From NCBI RefSeq assembly GCF_007992715.1, contig NZ_BKAU01000001.1, positions 186,001-250,000 of the forward strand: 64,000 nucleotides of DNA, read 5' to 3'. A program made the translations under genes and the position numbers. Positions 16,278 to 25,872 of this stretch are shown piece after piece. The stretch's first letter is position 1; the number at the start of each line of letters is the position of its first letter. The notes under the pieces are model-generated. The model did not search any database. It was given only the letters and a program-made list of their open reading frames with translations, and was not told the DNA's origin. The stretch is from Chitinophaga cymbidii. GTDB lineage: Bacteria > Bacteroidota > Bacteroidia > Chitinophagales > Chitinophagaceae.

Positions 16278-16949
16278 ATGCACATTCATTATCTCCAACA
16301 TGCGGCTTTTGAGGGCCTCGGCTGTATTGCCGACTGGATCGATGTAAAAGGTCATACCGTGAGCGCGACAAAATGCTATGAAGATGCTTCCTTCCCCGAT
16401 CCGCAGAACGTGAACATGCTGATCGTTATGGGCGGGCCGATGGGCGTGTACGACGAAAAAACCTATCCCTGGCTGGCCGCGGAAAAAACGTTCATCCGCG
16501 CCGCAATTGACGCCGGGAAGCCGGTGTTGGGCATTTGCCTCGGCGCACAGCTGATCGCCGCGGCGCTGGGCGCGCGCGTTTACCGCAACGGGCAAAAGGA
16601 GATCGGCTGGTTCCCCGCGCAGCTGAGCGAAGAGCTGGCGCCCGCGGAAGCCACGGTCTTTCACTGGCACGGCGATACTTTCGACCTGCCAGAGAACGCC
16701 GTCCACCTGGGATCTACAGCCGTTACGCCCAACCAGGCGTTCCGCATCGGAGAAAAAGTTTTCGCGCTGCAATTCCATTTTGAAGTAACGCCCGCTGCCG
16801 TGGAAAGCATGATACAGCATTGCGGGGATGAGCTGACGCCCGGTGAATTTGTGCAACCGGCTGCCGAAATGCGCGCCGGTGCGCATTATTGCGCTGCTAC
16901 CAATGCGTGGATGTTCGAGCTGCTCAACAGGATGGAAAAATTGGTTTAA
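16278..16949 (+). CDS. Class I glutamine amidotransferase-like protein
   Basis: A 223-residue stand-alone class I glutaminase-fold protein. The nucleophile elbow is GICLGAQ (C87), and the His-Glu of the triad is in FHFE (H167, E169). The oxyanion loop GGPMGVY is present, so the triad looks complete. Such proteins are often annotated as GMP synthase-like amidotransferases, but no synthetase domain is attached and the acceptor is unknown. It follows rmuC by 11 bases and precedes ypdA by 8, so the three probably share a transcript. Confidence 0.82.
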   Translation: MHIHYLQHAAFEGLGCIADWIDVKGHTVSATKCYEDASFPDPQNVNMLIVMGGPMGVYDEKTYPWLAAEKTFIRAAIDAGKPVLGICLGAQLIAAALGARVYRNGQKEIGWFPAQLSEELAPAEATVFHWHGDTFDLPENAVHLGSTAVTPNQAFRIGEKVFALQFHFEVTPAAVESMIQHCGDELTPGEFVQPAAEMRAGAHYCAATNAWMFELLNRMEKLV

Positions 16950-16957
16950 ATTTAGGG

Positions 16958-17929
16958 ATGGAGAAACACGTAGCATTATTGATCATCGGCGGCGGGCCGA
17001 TAGGTCTGGCTTGCGCGCTGGCCGCGCAAAAAGAAGGGATTGAATACCTGATCATCGAGCGGGGATGCCTGGTGAATTCGCTGTACCGCTATCCGCTGAA
17101 TATGACATTTTTCTCCACCAGCGAGCGGCTGGAAATCGGCGGTATTCCTTTCGTGTCCAACAATGCCAAACCCACCCGCCCCGAAGCGCTCGAATATTAC
17201 CGCCGCGTAGCCACTTCCAAAAACGTCAACATCCATCTTTTTGAAACAGTGGAAGCCGTGAAACCCGAAAACGGCCACTACAAGGTTATCACCAGCAAAC
17301 AGATATACACCGCGCGCTTCATCGTGATCGCCACCGGTTTTTATGATATTCCCAACCTGCTGAACATCCCCGGCGAACATCTCCCCAAGGTCACCCACTA
17401 CTATAAAGACCCGCATTTCTACGCCACACAGCGCGTAGTCGTGGTCGGCGCCAACAACTCTTCCGTGGACGCGGCGCTGGAAACCTACCGCAAGGGAGCG
17501 GACGTAACCATGGTGATCCGCGAAGGCGAGATCGGGAAACGGGTGAAATACTGGGTGAAGCCGGACATTGAGAACCGCATCAGCGAAGGCAGCATCAAGG
17601 CTTATTTTTATTCAACGTTAACGGCTATACGGGAAAATGAAGTGGATATTAAAACGCCGGAGGGAATGGTTACTATCCCGAATGATTTTGTGATCGCGGC
17701 CACGGGGTATCAGCCGGATTTCAACTTTTTGGAGAAAACGGGCATCGCATTATCGCCTGATGAAATAAGGTGCCCGACTTACAATCCCGAAACGATGGAA
17801 ACCAATATGCCCGGCATATTCCTGGCGGGCGTGGTTTGCGGCGGGATGAATACCCACAAGTGGTTCATCGAAAATTCGCGGGAGCATGCGGAGCAGATCA
17901 TGCGGGCGATCGGGAATTATAAAGCGTAA
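16958..17929 (+). CDS. ypdA: YpdA-family FAD-dependent oxidoreductase (putative bacillithiol disulfide reductase)
   Basis: A 323-residue flavoprotein with the FAD-binding motif IIGGGPIGL at the N-terminus and a second nucleotide-binding motif VVVGANNSSVDAAL near the middle for NADPH. Like the YpdA (Bdr) family, it lacks the CxxC of thioredoxin reductases. In Firmicutes YpdA reduces bacillithiol disulfide; some Bacteroidota make bacillithiol, but its synthesis genes are not in this window. The start is the ATG at 16958, eight bases after the amidotransferase stop; an in-frame ATG inside that gene is less likely. Confidence 0.85.
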   Translation: MEKHVALLIIGGGPIGLACALAAQKEGIEYLIIERGCLVNSLYRYPLNMTFFSTSERLEIGGIPFVSNNAKPTRPEALEYYRRVATSKNVNIHLFETVEAVKPENGHYKVITSKQIYTARFIVIATGFYDIPNLLNIPGEHLPKVTHYYKDPHFYATQRVVVVGANNSSVDAALETYRKGADVTMVIREGEIGKRVKYWVKPDIENRISEGSIKAYFYSTLTAIRENEVDIKTPEGMVTIPNDFVIAATGYQPDFNFLEKTGIALSPDEIRCPTYNPETMETNMPGIFLAGVVCGGMNTHKWFIENSREHAEQIMRAIGNYKA

Positions 17930-17976
17930 TGGTGTACGCGGCAAAACCGGTGGTTCAGCGCATATGGTTACACCCG

Positions 17977-18993
17977 TCAAACTATATTCACCTCCCTTTC
18001 CAACACCACACCAAACTTTTCCTTCACGCTGTCCACCACTTTCCAGGAAAGCTCCACCAGCTCCTCCCCTTTTGCATTGCCGTAATTGACCAGCACCAGG
18101 GCCTGCCGGGCATGCACGCCTGCATCTCCGTTGCGGTATCCCTTCCATCCGCATTGCTCGATCAGCCAGCCTGCCGCCAGCTTGAAGTGATCGCCGGGTA
18201 GCGGATAGGCCACGACCTCCGGGAATGCTTCTTTCAGTGCTTCATATTTTTCGCGGGTAACTTCGGGGTTCTTGAAGAAGCTGCCGGCATTCCCGATTTT
18301 CGCGGGATCGGGAAGTTTGGAAGAGCGGATGTTGATCACCGCATCACTGATGGCGCGGACGCTCGGTGTAGTAACGCCCATGCGTTCCAGCTCCTGCTCT
18401 ATCGCTCCGTAGCTGGTATTGAAATACGGTTTTTTATTCAATTTATAAGTGACGTTGAGGATCACGAACTGATCTTTATATTCCCGTTTGAAAACACTTT
18501 CGCGGTAGCCGAAAGCGCAGGCTTCCTTATTGAATTTCACCAGCGCGTGATCGGACAGGTGAAAAGCTTCCAGCTCATAAAAGGTATCCTTGATCTCCAC
18601 GCCATACGCGCCGATGTTCTGCATCGGGCTGGCGCCCACATTGCCGGGGATCAGGGAAAGGTTCTCCAGTCCCGCGAGGCCCTGCGCAATACAATGCATC
18701 ACAAACCCGTGCCAGTTCTCGCCTGCTCCCGCCTGCACATATACAAACTCCTCATCTTCCCGCACCACACGAATCCCTTTCAATTCATTCTTCAGCACAA
18801 TGCCATCAAAGTCTTGCGTTAACAGGATGTTGCTGCCACCGCCCAGGATGAGCCTGCGCGCATGTTTCCATTCGGGCGCCGCGAGCACGGTCAGCAATTC
18901 TTCCTGTGAGCGGAAAGCGGTGAAATAACGGGCCGAAGCATCAATGCCGAATGTGTTGTAAGGCCGGAGCGAAACGTTTTCCAGTACATTCAT
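17977..18993 (-). CDS. murB: UDP-N-acetylmuramate dehydrogenase MurB
   Basis: A 338-residue FAD enzyme that reduces UDP-N-acetylenolpyruvoylglucosamine to UDP-N-acetylmuramate in peptidoglycan synthesis. FAD-binding features are LGGGSNILL and the LIPGNVGASPMQNIGAYG segment; the proton-donating Ser is in GNAGSFFKNP. The length is that of the long (E. coli-type) form. The start at MNVLENVSLRPYNTFG fits the family; an upstream in-frame TTG would put a promoter-like TATATTTG inside the coding region. It lies 43 bases after priA and may be read from the plsC-priA transcript as well as its own promoter. Confidence 0.93.
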   Translation of the reverse strand: MNVLENVSLRPYNTFGIDASARYFTAFRSQEELLTVLAAPEWKHARRLILGGGSNILLTQDFDGIVLKNELKGIRVVREDEEFVYVQAGAGENWHGFVMHCIAQGLAGLENLSLIPGNVGASPMQNIGAYGVEIKDTFYELEAFHLSDHALVKFNKEACAFGYRESVFKREYKDQFVILNVTYKLNKKPYFNTSYGAIEQELERMGVTTPSVRAISDAVINIRSSKLPDPAKIGNAGSFFKNPEVTREKYEALKEAFPEVVAYPLPGDHFKLAAGWLIEQCGWKGYRNGDAGVHARQALVLVNYGNAKGEELVELSWKVVDSVKEKFGVVLEREVNIV

Positions 18994-19019
18994 GGAGTGA
19001 TCAGTCTTTTTTAACGGAA

Positions 19020-19027
19020 CAAATATA
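19020..19027 (-). promoter_or_regulatory. Possible murB promoter (-7 element TATATTTG)
   Basis: On the minus strand TATATTTG matches TAnnTTTG and lies 26 bases before the murB ATG. A TTG lies 16 bases upstream of it, inside the end of priA; that spacing is shorter than the usual 19. Confidence 0.45.
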
Positions 19028-19036
19028 GTTAACAAT

Positions 19037-21481
19037 CTACACGCAATCCACGTCGGGCGTGATCACCACGGAACGGAACTGCTTTTCGATCAGCAGCTGG
19101 GAGAAATATTCCTTCAGCATGTGCTTGATCTGCGCGATCTTTTTGGAGTCTCTCGGCAGCTTGATCAGCATCTCCTGCAGGTAGAATCCCCGCACGCGGC
19201 TGACCAGCGGCGCAGCGGGCCCCACCAGCAGCGCCCCCAATTGCGGACGAAGCCAGTTGCCGAGTATCAGGGCCGCCTGCTCCGCAGTCGGCTGCTTCTT
19301 GTGCCGCACGGTGATCTTCATCAGCCGGAAAAACGGCGGATAGCCGAATTTCTCCCGCTCGGCGATCTCCCGTTCGTACATTGATTTATAATTATGCGCG
19401 GTGACATCGTGCAATACCGGATGCTGCGTGTTGCTGGCCTGGATGATCACCTTTCCCTGCCCATCCCGCCGTCCGGAGCGGCCGCTAACCTGCTCCATCA
19501 GCTGAAAAGCGCGTTCGTTCACCCGGAAGTCCGGGTAGCTCAGCAGGCTGTCCGCGCTGATGATGCCCACGAGGTTCACGTTCTCGAAATCCAGTCCCTT
19601 CACCACCATCTGCGTGCCCACGAGGATGTCGATCTCCTTCTGTTCCAGCAGCGCGATCATTTTGTTATGGCTGTCCTTGCTGCGGATGGCGTCTATGTCC
19701 ATGCGCGCGATGCGGGCTTCGGGGAACAGCTGCTGCAAGTCTTCCTCGATCTTTTCCGTTCCGAAGTTCTTTGGTATGAGCGTCTGGCTGCCGCAGGCGG
19801 CGCAGGTGTAGATGTAAGGGTAACGGGTGCCGCAATAATGGCAGTGCAGTTTGTCCTGGTGCTTGTGCCAGGTAAGCGACACATCGCACTGTTTGCAGTT
19901 GGGTATCCAGCCGCAGGTGGTGCACAGCAGGAAGGGCGCATAGCCGCGGCGGTTCTGGAAAAGGATCACCTGCTTGCCGTCCTGCAGGGACTGCCGGATG
20001 CCTTCACGCAATACGGAGGTGAGGTTGTTCACCACTTCCTTCAGCGCCAGTTCCTTTTTCAGGTCCACGATCTCGATCTGCGGCATGGCCGTGCCGCCGA
20101 AGCGCTCCTGCAATTCCACCAGCCCGTATTTTCCCTGTTTTGCGTTATGGTAGGATTCGAGGGATGGCGTCGCCGAGCCGAGCAATACTTTTGCCTTGAA
20201 CAGGGCCGCATAATAGATGGCGGCATCGCGGGCATGGTAGCGCGGAGCCGGGTCCTGCTGCTTGAAGGAGCCATCGTGCTCTTCGTCCAGTATGATCAGC
20301 CCCAGGTCGCGGAAAGGCAGCAGGAGGCTGGACCTTGCGCCCAGTACGATCCGTATCTCGCCGCTTTTGACCTTGTTCCATATTTCCACCCGCTCGTTAT
20401 TGGAAAAGCGGGAATGATAAATGCCGATCTGCCCGCCGAAATGTTTCCGCAGGCGGCGGACGATCTGCGCCGTCAGCGCGATTTCCGGCAGCAGGTACAG
20501 TACCTGTTTGCCTGATGCGAGGCTTTCCTCCATCAGCTTAACGTAGAGTTCGGTTTTTCCGCTGGACGTAACCCCGTGCAGCAGCGTCACCTGCTTTTCC
20601 GCAAAGCACCGCCGCACCGCCGCCAGCGCGTTTTCCTGCGCGGGGCTGAGGATGAAATCGATCTGCGCTTCCATCTTCCCCATACGGATGCGGTCCACCG
20701 TCCGTTTATCGACCTGCAATATCTGCTTATCCACCAGCCCTTTCAACTGTGCGGCCGAAGCGCCGGATTTCTTCAGCAGCTCGCTCTGGATAACGTCGCC
20801 CTGCGTTTTCAGCAGATGGAGGTAAGCAAGCAGCAGCTCCATTTGTTTCGGCGCGCGCGCCAGCTCATCGAACAGCGGCGCCAGCTCTTCCTCGTTTTCG
20901 TACGCCGGGTTGAGTATGATGTAGTTTTCTTTCTTTTCTTTATACGCCTCCTTCAGTTCTTCATACACCAGGCACACCTGCTTTTCGATCAGCTTCTTGA
21001 TCACGGAATACACATCAGACCTGTCCAGTATCAGCTGCACCTCCCCGATCCGCAGCTCCTTGCGGATGTTGAGCGCTTCCGCCACGAGGTATTCATGATC
21101 GTCCAGCATCGTAAAATCATCCCCGAAAGCATCGTTGAACAGCAGCACTGTTTCGCTGGACAGCTTGAGGTGGGCCGGAAGGGCGGCATTCAGCACATCG
21201 CCTTCATTGCACATGTAGTATTGCGCGATCCATTCCCAGAAGGCTAACTGTGTGGGATATACGACAGGTTCTTTGTCCAGCAAATCCATGATAGGTTTCG
21301 TCTTGTAAGCGGACGGCGCCTGTTCATGGATCGCCTTTACGATGCCGGCGTATTTCTTCTGCCTGCCGAGCGGCACGGCCACACGGCTGCCCACGCGGAT
21401 GCTGTCTGCCATTTCCGGCGGCACGGCATACGTGTAGTTCCTGGGCAGCGCCAGGGGTAATATGACATCGGCAAATTTCAT
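19037..21481 (-). CDS. priA: Primosomal protein N' (PriA replication restart helicase)
   Basis: An 814-residue superfamily 2 DNA helicase that reloads the replisome at stalled forks. The N-terminal 3'-DNA-binding domain covers about residues 1-105. The helicase core has Walker A GVTSSGKTE, the DEEHD box and later helicase motifs, including QVSGRSGR. Between the two lobes is the paired zinc cluster with CTTCGWIPNCKQC and HYCGTR...CAACG, giving eight cysteines. All expected motifs look intact. Its ATG overlaps the plsC stop by four bases (ATGA), so the two genes are translationally coupled. Confidence 0.96.
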   Translation of the reverse strand: MKFADVILPLALPRNYTYAVPPEMADSIRVGSRVAVPLGRQKKYAGIVKAIHEQAPSAYKTKPIMDLLDKEPVVYPTQLAFWEWIAQYYMCNEGDVLNAALPAHLKLSSETVLLFNDAFGDDFTMLDDHEYLVAEALNIRKELRIGEVQLILDRSDVYSVIKKLIEKQVCLVYEELKEAYKEKKENYIILNPAYENEEELAPLFDELARAPKQMELLLAYLHLLKTQGDVIQSELLKKSGASAAQLKGLVDKQILQVDKRTVDRIRMGKMEAQIDFILSPAQENALAAVRRCFAEKQVTLLHGVTSSGKTELYVKLMEESLASGKQVLYLLPEIALTAQIVRRLRKHFGGQIGIYHSRFSNNERVEIWNKVKSGEIRIVLGARSSLLLPFRDLGLIILDEEHDGSFKQQDPAPRYHARDAAIYYAALFKAKVLLGSATPSLESYHNAKQGKYGLVELQERFGGTAMPQIEIVDLKKELALKEVVNNLTSVLREGIRQSLQDGKQVILFQNRRGYAPFLLCTTCGWIPNCKQCDVSLTWHKHQDKLHCHYCGTRYPYIYTCAACGSQTLIPKNFGTEKIEEDLQQLFPEARIARMDIDAIRSKDSHNKMIALLEQKEIDILVGTQMVVKGLDFENVNLVGIISADSLLSYPDFRVNERAFQLMEQVSGRSGRRDGQGKVIIQASNTQHPVLHDVTAHNYKSMYEREIAEREKFGYPPFFRLMKITVRHKKQPTAEQAALILGNWLRPQLGALLVGPAAPLVSRVRGFYLQEMLIKLPRDSKKIAQIKHMLKEYFSQLLIEKQFRSVVITPDVDCV

Positions 21482-22242
21482 ATAACCTGCAAGGCAGGAT
21501 AGTTGCGGTATTTACGTAATTCTTCTTCCATCATCTGCCGTACCTGCTTTTTCAGTTGCGGCACATCTTCCATGGTGAGGCCCGCTACAGGTACGGGCGG
21601 CAGGAATACCACGCGGCAGGGGCCGGGGTTCAGTGACATGAACTTTATCTTGGCGAGGCGGGCATGGTTGTCCACGTACAAAACAGGACGTATCTGCGTC
21701 TGCGTTTCAACCGCGATGCGGAACGCGCCGCTGTGGAAAGGCAGCAAAGGTTGCTCCGTTTCATTGGTGGTGCCTTCGGGGAAGATCAGCAGGGAAACAT
21801 TTTTCCGGATCATGTACAGCATGTCGCGCATGCTCTGGGCGCGGCTTTTGGCCGTCTTACGGTCCACCGGCACCACGGAACGGCTGTAGATCAATCCGAA
21901 TAAAGGGATCTTCGACAATTCACTTTTACCCAGCGGCCGGAAGGGCAAGGGCATTACTTTCACCGCCAGCGCGGCATCCAGGTAGGAAGAGTGATTGGCG
22001 AGGTAAATGCAGGGCTCGCTGGTCCTGGGTGACAGCCATTTCTTTTTCACGATGATGCCCACCGCGGGAAACCAGACGTGTGCCCAAAAGCGCAGGAAAT
22101 AAAATACGATGTTGCCTCCTTTCACCTTTCCCAGGAAGGAGACCAGCACGATCGGCGGCAGGATCAGGAACATGATCGCCAGCCAGATGATCAAAGCGTA
22201 GAGGCTGTAGAGCGCCTGTAAACATTTCAGTAACACACCCAT
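21478..22242 (-). CDS. plsC: 1-acyl-sn-glycerol-3-phosphate acyltransferase
   Basis: A 254-residue membrane acyltransferase that makes phosphatidate from lysophosphatidate. It has an N-terminal hydrophobic helix, the catalytic HxxxxD motif NHSSYLD, and the acceptor-binding FPEGTTNE motif. I chose the ATG giving MGVLLKCLQAL; an in-frame ATG 11 codons upstream is possible, but it lies close to the divergent mtaB start, and a TATCTTTC resembling a -7 element falls between the two. It is the first gene of a plsC-priA-murB set. Other lysophospholipid acyltransferases share these motifs, so the exact acceptor is inferred. Confidence 0.85.
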   Translation of the reverse strand: MGVLLKCLQALYSLYALIIWLAIMFLILPPIVLVSFLGKVKGGNIVFYFLRFWAHVWFPAVGIIVKKKWLSPRTSEPCIYLANHSSYLDAALAVKVMPLPFRPLGKSELSKIPLFGLIYSRSVVPVDRKTAKSRAQSMRDMLYMIRKNVSLLIFPEGTTNETEQPLLPFHSGAFRIAVETQTQIRPVLYVDNHARLAKIKFMSLNPGPCRVVFLPPVPVAGLTMEDVPQLKKQVRQMMEEELRKYRNYPALQVI

Positions 22243-22277
22243 AAAACCGGAAAGATAAGGAATTAAACAAAACATCG

Positions 22278-22285
22278 TAACTTTG
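22278..22285 (+). promoter_or_regulatory. TAACTTTG, likely -7 element of mtaB
   Basis: It matches TAnnTTTG and ends eight bases before the mtaB start, which would give a very short or absent leader. I see no good TTTG at -33. Confidence 0.4.
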
Positions 22286-22293
22286 CCGTCCTT

Positions 22294-23571
22294 ATGTCAC
22301 AGGCAAAAACAGTCGCATTTCATACCCTTGGCTGCAAGCTGAATTTCTCGGAAACCTCCACCCTTAGCAGGTTACTGGAAAAGGACGGGTTCGTTAAAAA
22401 GGATTTTGACGACGCGGCGGACGTGTATGTGATCAACACCTGTTCTGTGACGGATAATGCGGACAAGGAGTGCCGGCAACTGGTGCGCCGCATCCAGCGC
22501 CGCGCGCCGGAAAGCCTGGTAGTGATCACCGGTTGCTACGCGCAGCTGAAGCCGCAGGAGATCGCCAGCATTCCGGGAGTGGACCTGGTACTGGGCGCCG
22601 CGGAGAAATTCAATGTGGTAGACCATATCCGGGAGCTGACGAAAGGCGACAGCGCGAAGATCTGCTCCTGTGATATCGAAGATGTGAACACCTTCCACGC
22701 TTCCTGGTCCGTGAACGACCGCACCCGTACCTTTCTCAAGGTGCAGGACGGCTGCGACTACAACTGCTCCTTCTGCACCATCCCGATGGCGCGGGGCATC
22801 AGCCGCAGCGACAGCATTGCGAACGTGCTGGTGAACGCCCGCGAACTGGCCGCCAGCGGCGTGAAAGAGATCGTGCTCACCGGCGTGAACCTGGGCGATT
22901 TCGGGAAAGGATTTGAAGGCGGCAAACGCCGGGAAGAATCTTTCTACGACCTCGTGCGCCAGCTCGACGACATCGAGGGCATCCAGCGGTACCGCATCTC
23001 CTCCATCGAACCGAACCTGCTCAGCAACGATATCATCGAATTTGTGGCCAACAGCCGTAAGTTCATGCCGCATTTTCACATCCCGCTGCAAAGCGGCAGT
23101 AACGAGATATTGGCCGGCATGCGCCGCCGCTACCGCCGCGAGCTGTATGCCGAAAAAGTGGCCTGCATCAAGCAATTCATGCCGCATTGCGCCATTGGCG
23201 TGGACGTGATCGTAGGTTTCCCTTCGGAAAACGAGGCCCATTTCCGCGAAACATATGATTTTCTGCATGAAATGGATATTTCCTATCTGCATGTGTTCAC
23301 CTACTCCGAGCGGCCCAACACCCATGCGCTGGACATCCGGCCCGTGGTGCCCGTACACGAGCGCCACGAACGGAACAAAGCCCTCCGCAACCTGAGCCAT
23401 AAAAAAATGCAGTATTTCACGGAACAGCATACCGGCCAGACGCGCAAGGTGCTGTTTGAATCGCATAATAAGGACGGGATGATGGAAGGATACACCGATA
23501 ATTATATCAAAGTGGTAACGCCGTTCCGGGAAGAGTGGAAAAATGAAGTGATAGATTGGGAATTGCGCTAA
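22294..23571 (+). CDS. mtaB: tRNA t6A37 methylthiotransferase MtaB
   Basis: A 425-residue radical-SAM enzyme that adds a methylthio group to threonylcarbamoyladenosine at tRNA position 37. The N-terminal UPF0004 domain carries the first iron-sulfur cluster, with C14 in LGCKLNFSE and another Cys in NTCSVTD. The radical-SAM motif CDYNCSFC gives C154, C158 and C161. A C-terminal TRAM-like region follows. The motif set points to MtaB and not MiaB or RimO. It is transcribed divergently from plsC and followed by a tRNA-Val gene with its own promoter. Confidence 0.92.
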   Translation: MSQAKTVAFHTLGCKLNFSETSTLSRLLEKDGFVKKDFDDAADVYVINTCSVTDNADKECRQLVRRIQRRAPESLVVITGCYAQLKPQEIASIPGVDLVLGAAEKFNVVDHIRELTKGDSAKICSCDIEDVNTFHASWSVNDRTRTFLKVQDGCDYNCSFCTIPMARGISRSDSIANVLVNARELAASGVKEIVLTGVNLGDFGKGFEGGKRREESFYDLVRQLDDIEGIQRYRISSIEPNLLSNDIIEFVANSRKFMPHFHIPLQSGSNEILAGMRRRYRRELYAEKVACIKQFMPHCAIGVDVIVGFPSENEAHFRETYDFLHEMDISYLHVFTYSERPNTHALDIRPVVPVHERHERNKALRNLSHKKMQYFTEQHTGQTRKVLFESHNKDGMMEGYTDNYIKVVTPFREEWKNEVIDWELR

Positions 23572-23586
23572 ATTTTTCAAAAATTA

Positions 23587-23617
23587 TTTGGCAGAATAAA
23601 AATAGTTTTTACCTTTG
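23587..23617 (+). promoter_or_regulatory. Promoter of the first tRNA-Val gene
   Basis: TTTG (23587-23590), exactly 19 bases, then TACCTTTG (23610-23617): a full match to the Bacteroidota housekeeping promoter TTTG-N19-TAnnTTTG. The tRNA begins 39 bases downstream. Confidence 0.85.
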
Positions 23618-23656
23618 CAATCCCGTTAAACGTAAAGCGTTACGGTAAAACAAAAA

Positions 23657-23731
23657 GGGAGTTTAGCTCAGTTGGTTCAGAGCATCTGCCTTACAAGCAG
23701 AGGGTCGGCGGTTCGACCCCGTCAACTCCCA
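23657..23731 (+). tRNA. tRNA-Val (anticodon TAC), copy 1
   Basis: A complete cloverleaf: acceptor arms GGGAGTT and AACTCCC, D arm GCTC...GAGC, anticodon loop CTTACAA (anticodon TAC, reading GTA), and T arm with TTCGACC. The discriminator base is A, and CCA is not encoded. The 76 bases from the first G are identical to the copy at 35385. Confidence 0.95.
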
Positions 23732-23736
23732 CTAAG

Positions 23737-23775
23737 CGGGAACATTACAGTAAAATGTATTGTTCCCGTTTTTAT
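23737..23775 (+). terminator. Rho-independent terminator of the first tRNA-Val gene
   Basis: CGGGAACATTACA pairs with TGTATTGTTCCCG (one bulge) and is followed by TTTTTATTTT. Confidence 0.8.
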
Positions 23776-23936
23776 TTTCCGCCGAAAAAAGCCTTTTATT
23801 TCTTGTCCACGCCATATTAGGGTTTTCCGGGTAATCTTTTGGGCATTTGACTGTTGTTGGCCTTCCAATTGAGGACTTTTATTTTCCCCTGGCGGATCAT
23901 CCGCTTTTTCTTTAGATTTAATGTAAAATCTACCCT

Positions 23937-24833
23937 GTGAAAGCCGTTGTTTACGAAAAATACGGACCTCCCGATGTCCTCCAATTAAAAGATATTGCAA
24001 AACCGGCCCCGAAAGACAATGAAGTGCTGGTAAAAGTCCACGCCACCACCGTAACGGCAGGCGACTGGCGCATGCGGAAAGCCGATCCGTTTTTAGCAAG
24101 ATTATTCAACGGCCTGTTCAAACCCCGGCGGGTAAAAATCCTCGGATTTGAACTGGCAGGCGTTGTGGAAGAAGCAGGCAAAACCGTTACCTTATATAAA
24201 AAGGGCGATCCTGTTTTTGCCTTCTGCGGGTTTAAATTCGGGGCATACGCTGAATATAAATGCCTCCCGGAGAATGACCTCATTGCCCTGAAGCCTTCCA
24301 ATATGACATTTGAAGAAGCCGCTACCGTACCCGTTGGCGGCCTCACGGCTTTGCGGTTCCTGAAAAAAGCCGGCGTAAAAGCCGGGGACCAGGTGCTGAT
24401 ATATGGAGCGTCGGGCAGTGTGGGCACGTTTGCCGTGCAGCTTGCCGTGCACTGGGGAGCACTGGTCACGGCAGTATGCAGCACCGCTAACGTCGAACTC
24501 GTACGTTCACTGGGCGCCAGCACCGTAGTGGATTATACCCGCGGGGATTTTTCAAAAATCCCGGCACGGTTTGATATTGTTTTTGATGCGGTAGGCAAGG
24601 CTTCCGCACGGGCCTGCAAGCACTTGTTGAAGCCGGCGGGGAGGTACGTATCCGTGCGGGGCGCTGCGAAGGCCAACGCCGATGATCTGTCCACGTTAAA
24701 GGAACTGATAGAGGCCGGGAAACTGAGCACTGTGATAGATAGCGCATACACGCTGGAACAGATACGGGAAGCGCATGCTTATGTGGAACAATTTCATAAG
24801 AGGGGGAATGTGGTGGTGAGGGTAGTCTATTAA
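23937..24833 (+). CDS. NAD(P)-dependent medium-chain dehydrogenase/quinone oxidoreductase-like protein
   Basis: A 298-residue zinc-independent member of the medium-chain dehydrogenase/reductase superfamily. The GroES-like N-terminal domain starts with [14 protein letters not shown]. The Rossmann domain has the NADPH-binding motif [14 protein letters not shown], and the structural and catalytic zinc cysteines of alcohol dehydrogenases are absent. It most likely reduces quinones or activated double bonds. The start is GTG, which gives the family-typical [11 protein letters not shown]-terminus. It stands alone between tRNA-Val and the DUF1016 nuclease gene; no operon partner is evident. Confidence 0.85.
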   Translation: MKAVVYEKYGPPDVLQLKDIAKPAPKDNEVLVKVHATTVTAGDWRMRKADPFLARLFNGLFKPRRVKILGFELAGVVEEAGKTVTLYKKGDPVFAFCGFKFGAYAEYKCLPENDLIALKPSNMTFEEAATVPVGGLTALRFLKKAGVKAGDQVLIYGASGSVGTFAVQLAVHWGALVTAVCSTANVELVRSLGASTVVDYTRGDFSKIPARFDIVFDAVGKASARACKHLLKPAGRYVSVRGAAKANADDLSTLKELIEAGKLSTVIDSAYTLEQIREAHAYVEQFHKRGNVVVRVVY

Positions 24834-24879
24834 AAAATACCTATACTTGCTGCCTGTTTCTTTCATCTGGGTTGACGCT

Positions 24880-25857
24880 ATGGAAATACAAAACAGTCTA
24901 TTCAATAATATCGCTGAAATCATCAGTGAGGCGAGACAAACAGTTTATCGCAGCAGTAATAGTATTATGCTGCGCATGTACTGGGAAATTGGCAGACTCA
25001 TAGTAGAGGACGAACAGCAAGGCCGGGAAAAAGCGCAATACGGAAAAGCTACCCTTAAAAATCTGGCCCGGCAGTTAAGCCTGGAATTTGGAAAGGGATT
25101 TGACGAAAGAAACCTGAATAATATGCGGGCTTATTACCGCTCGTTTCCAATTTGGAACGCAGTGCGTACCGAATTAAGCTGGACGCACTACCGGCTGATC
25201 AGTCGGGTTGAAGACGAAGGCCAGCGCATGCAATATATAGCACTGAGCATTGACAATCAATGGGATACACGCACCCTGCAAAGAAACATTCAAACACAAT
25301 ATCTGAGCCGCACCCTGGCTCCGGCCACAGCTCAACAGTCACCCACTCAATTTATTAAAGACCCTTATATTTTTGAGTTCCTGAATTTACCAACCGATAT
25401 CCACCAGACAGAAAGTTCCATAGAAACAGCACTCATCAATCACCTCCGTGAGTTTTTAATGGAAATGGGCAAGGGTTTCGCTTTCGTAGCCCGGCAACAG
25501 CATATTGTTACCGACACAGCAGACTTTTATATAGACCTAGTATTTTACAATTACTACCTGAAGTGCTTTGTACTAGTAGATCTGAAAACCAATAAACTGG
25601 GGCATGCTGATGTCGGGCAGATGGATATGTACGTACGCATGTACAACGATCTGAAAAAGCAGGCAGATGACAATCCCACCATTGGTATTATCCTTTGCAC
25701 CGAAAAAGACGAAACAATTGTGAAGTATTCGGTGCTGGCCGAAAACGAATATCTCTTTGCCAGCAAGTACAGATTGTATCTGCCCAAGGAAGAAGAATTG
25801 GTACAATTAATTGAACAGGATCGTATAAAGTTTGAACTAGATCATGCAAAGGACTAA
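24880..25857 (+). CDS. DUF1016/YhcG-type PDDEXK nuclease domain protein
   Basis: A 325-residue protein with an N-terminal DUF1016 domain (helical, including MYWEIGRLIVEDEQQG and ERNLNNMRAYY) and a C-terminal PD-(D/E)XK nuclease fold. The catalytic residues appear as the Asp of FYIDLVFYN and the D-x-K of LVDLKTNK, where most relatives have ELK. Family members often accompany restriction-modification or other defence genes, but none is adjacent here. The gene looks more A+T-rich, with codon choice unlike its neighbours, and it sits near a tRNA gene, which suggests acquisition by transfer. I prefer the ATG at 24880; the frame extends 11 codons further upstream. Confidence 0.87.
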   Translation: MEIQNSLFNNIAEIISEARQTVYRSSNSIMLRMYWEIGRLIVEDEQQGREKAQYGKATLKNLARQLSLEFGKGFDERNLNNMRAYYRSFPIWNAVRTELSWTHYRLISRVEDEGQRMQYIALSIDNQWDTRTLQRNIQTQYLSRTLAPATAQQSPTQFIKDPYIFEFLNLPTDIHQTESSIETALINHLREFLMEMGKGFAFVARQQHIVTDTADFYIDLVFYNYYLKCFVLVDLKTNKLGHADVGQMDMYVRMYNDLKKQADDNPTIGIILCTEKDETIVKYSVLAENEYLFASKYRLYLPKEEELVQLIEQDRIKFELDHAKD

Positions 25858-25872
25858 CCTGAATACGTATGT

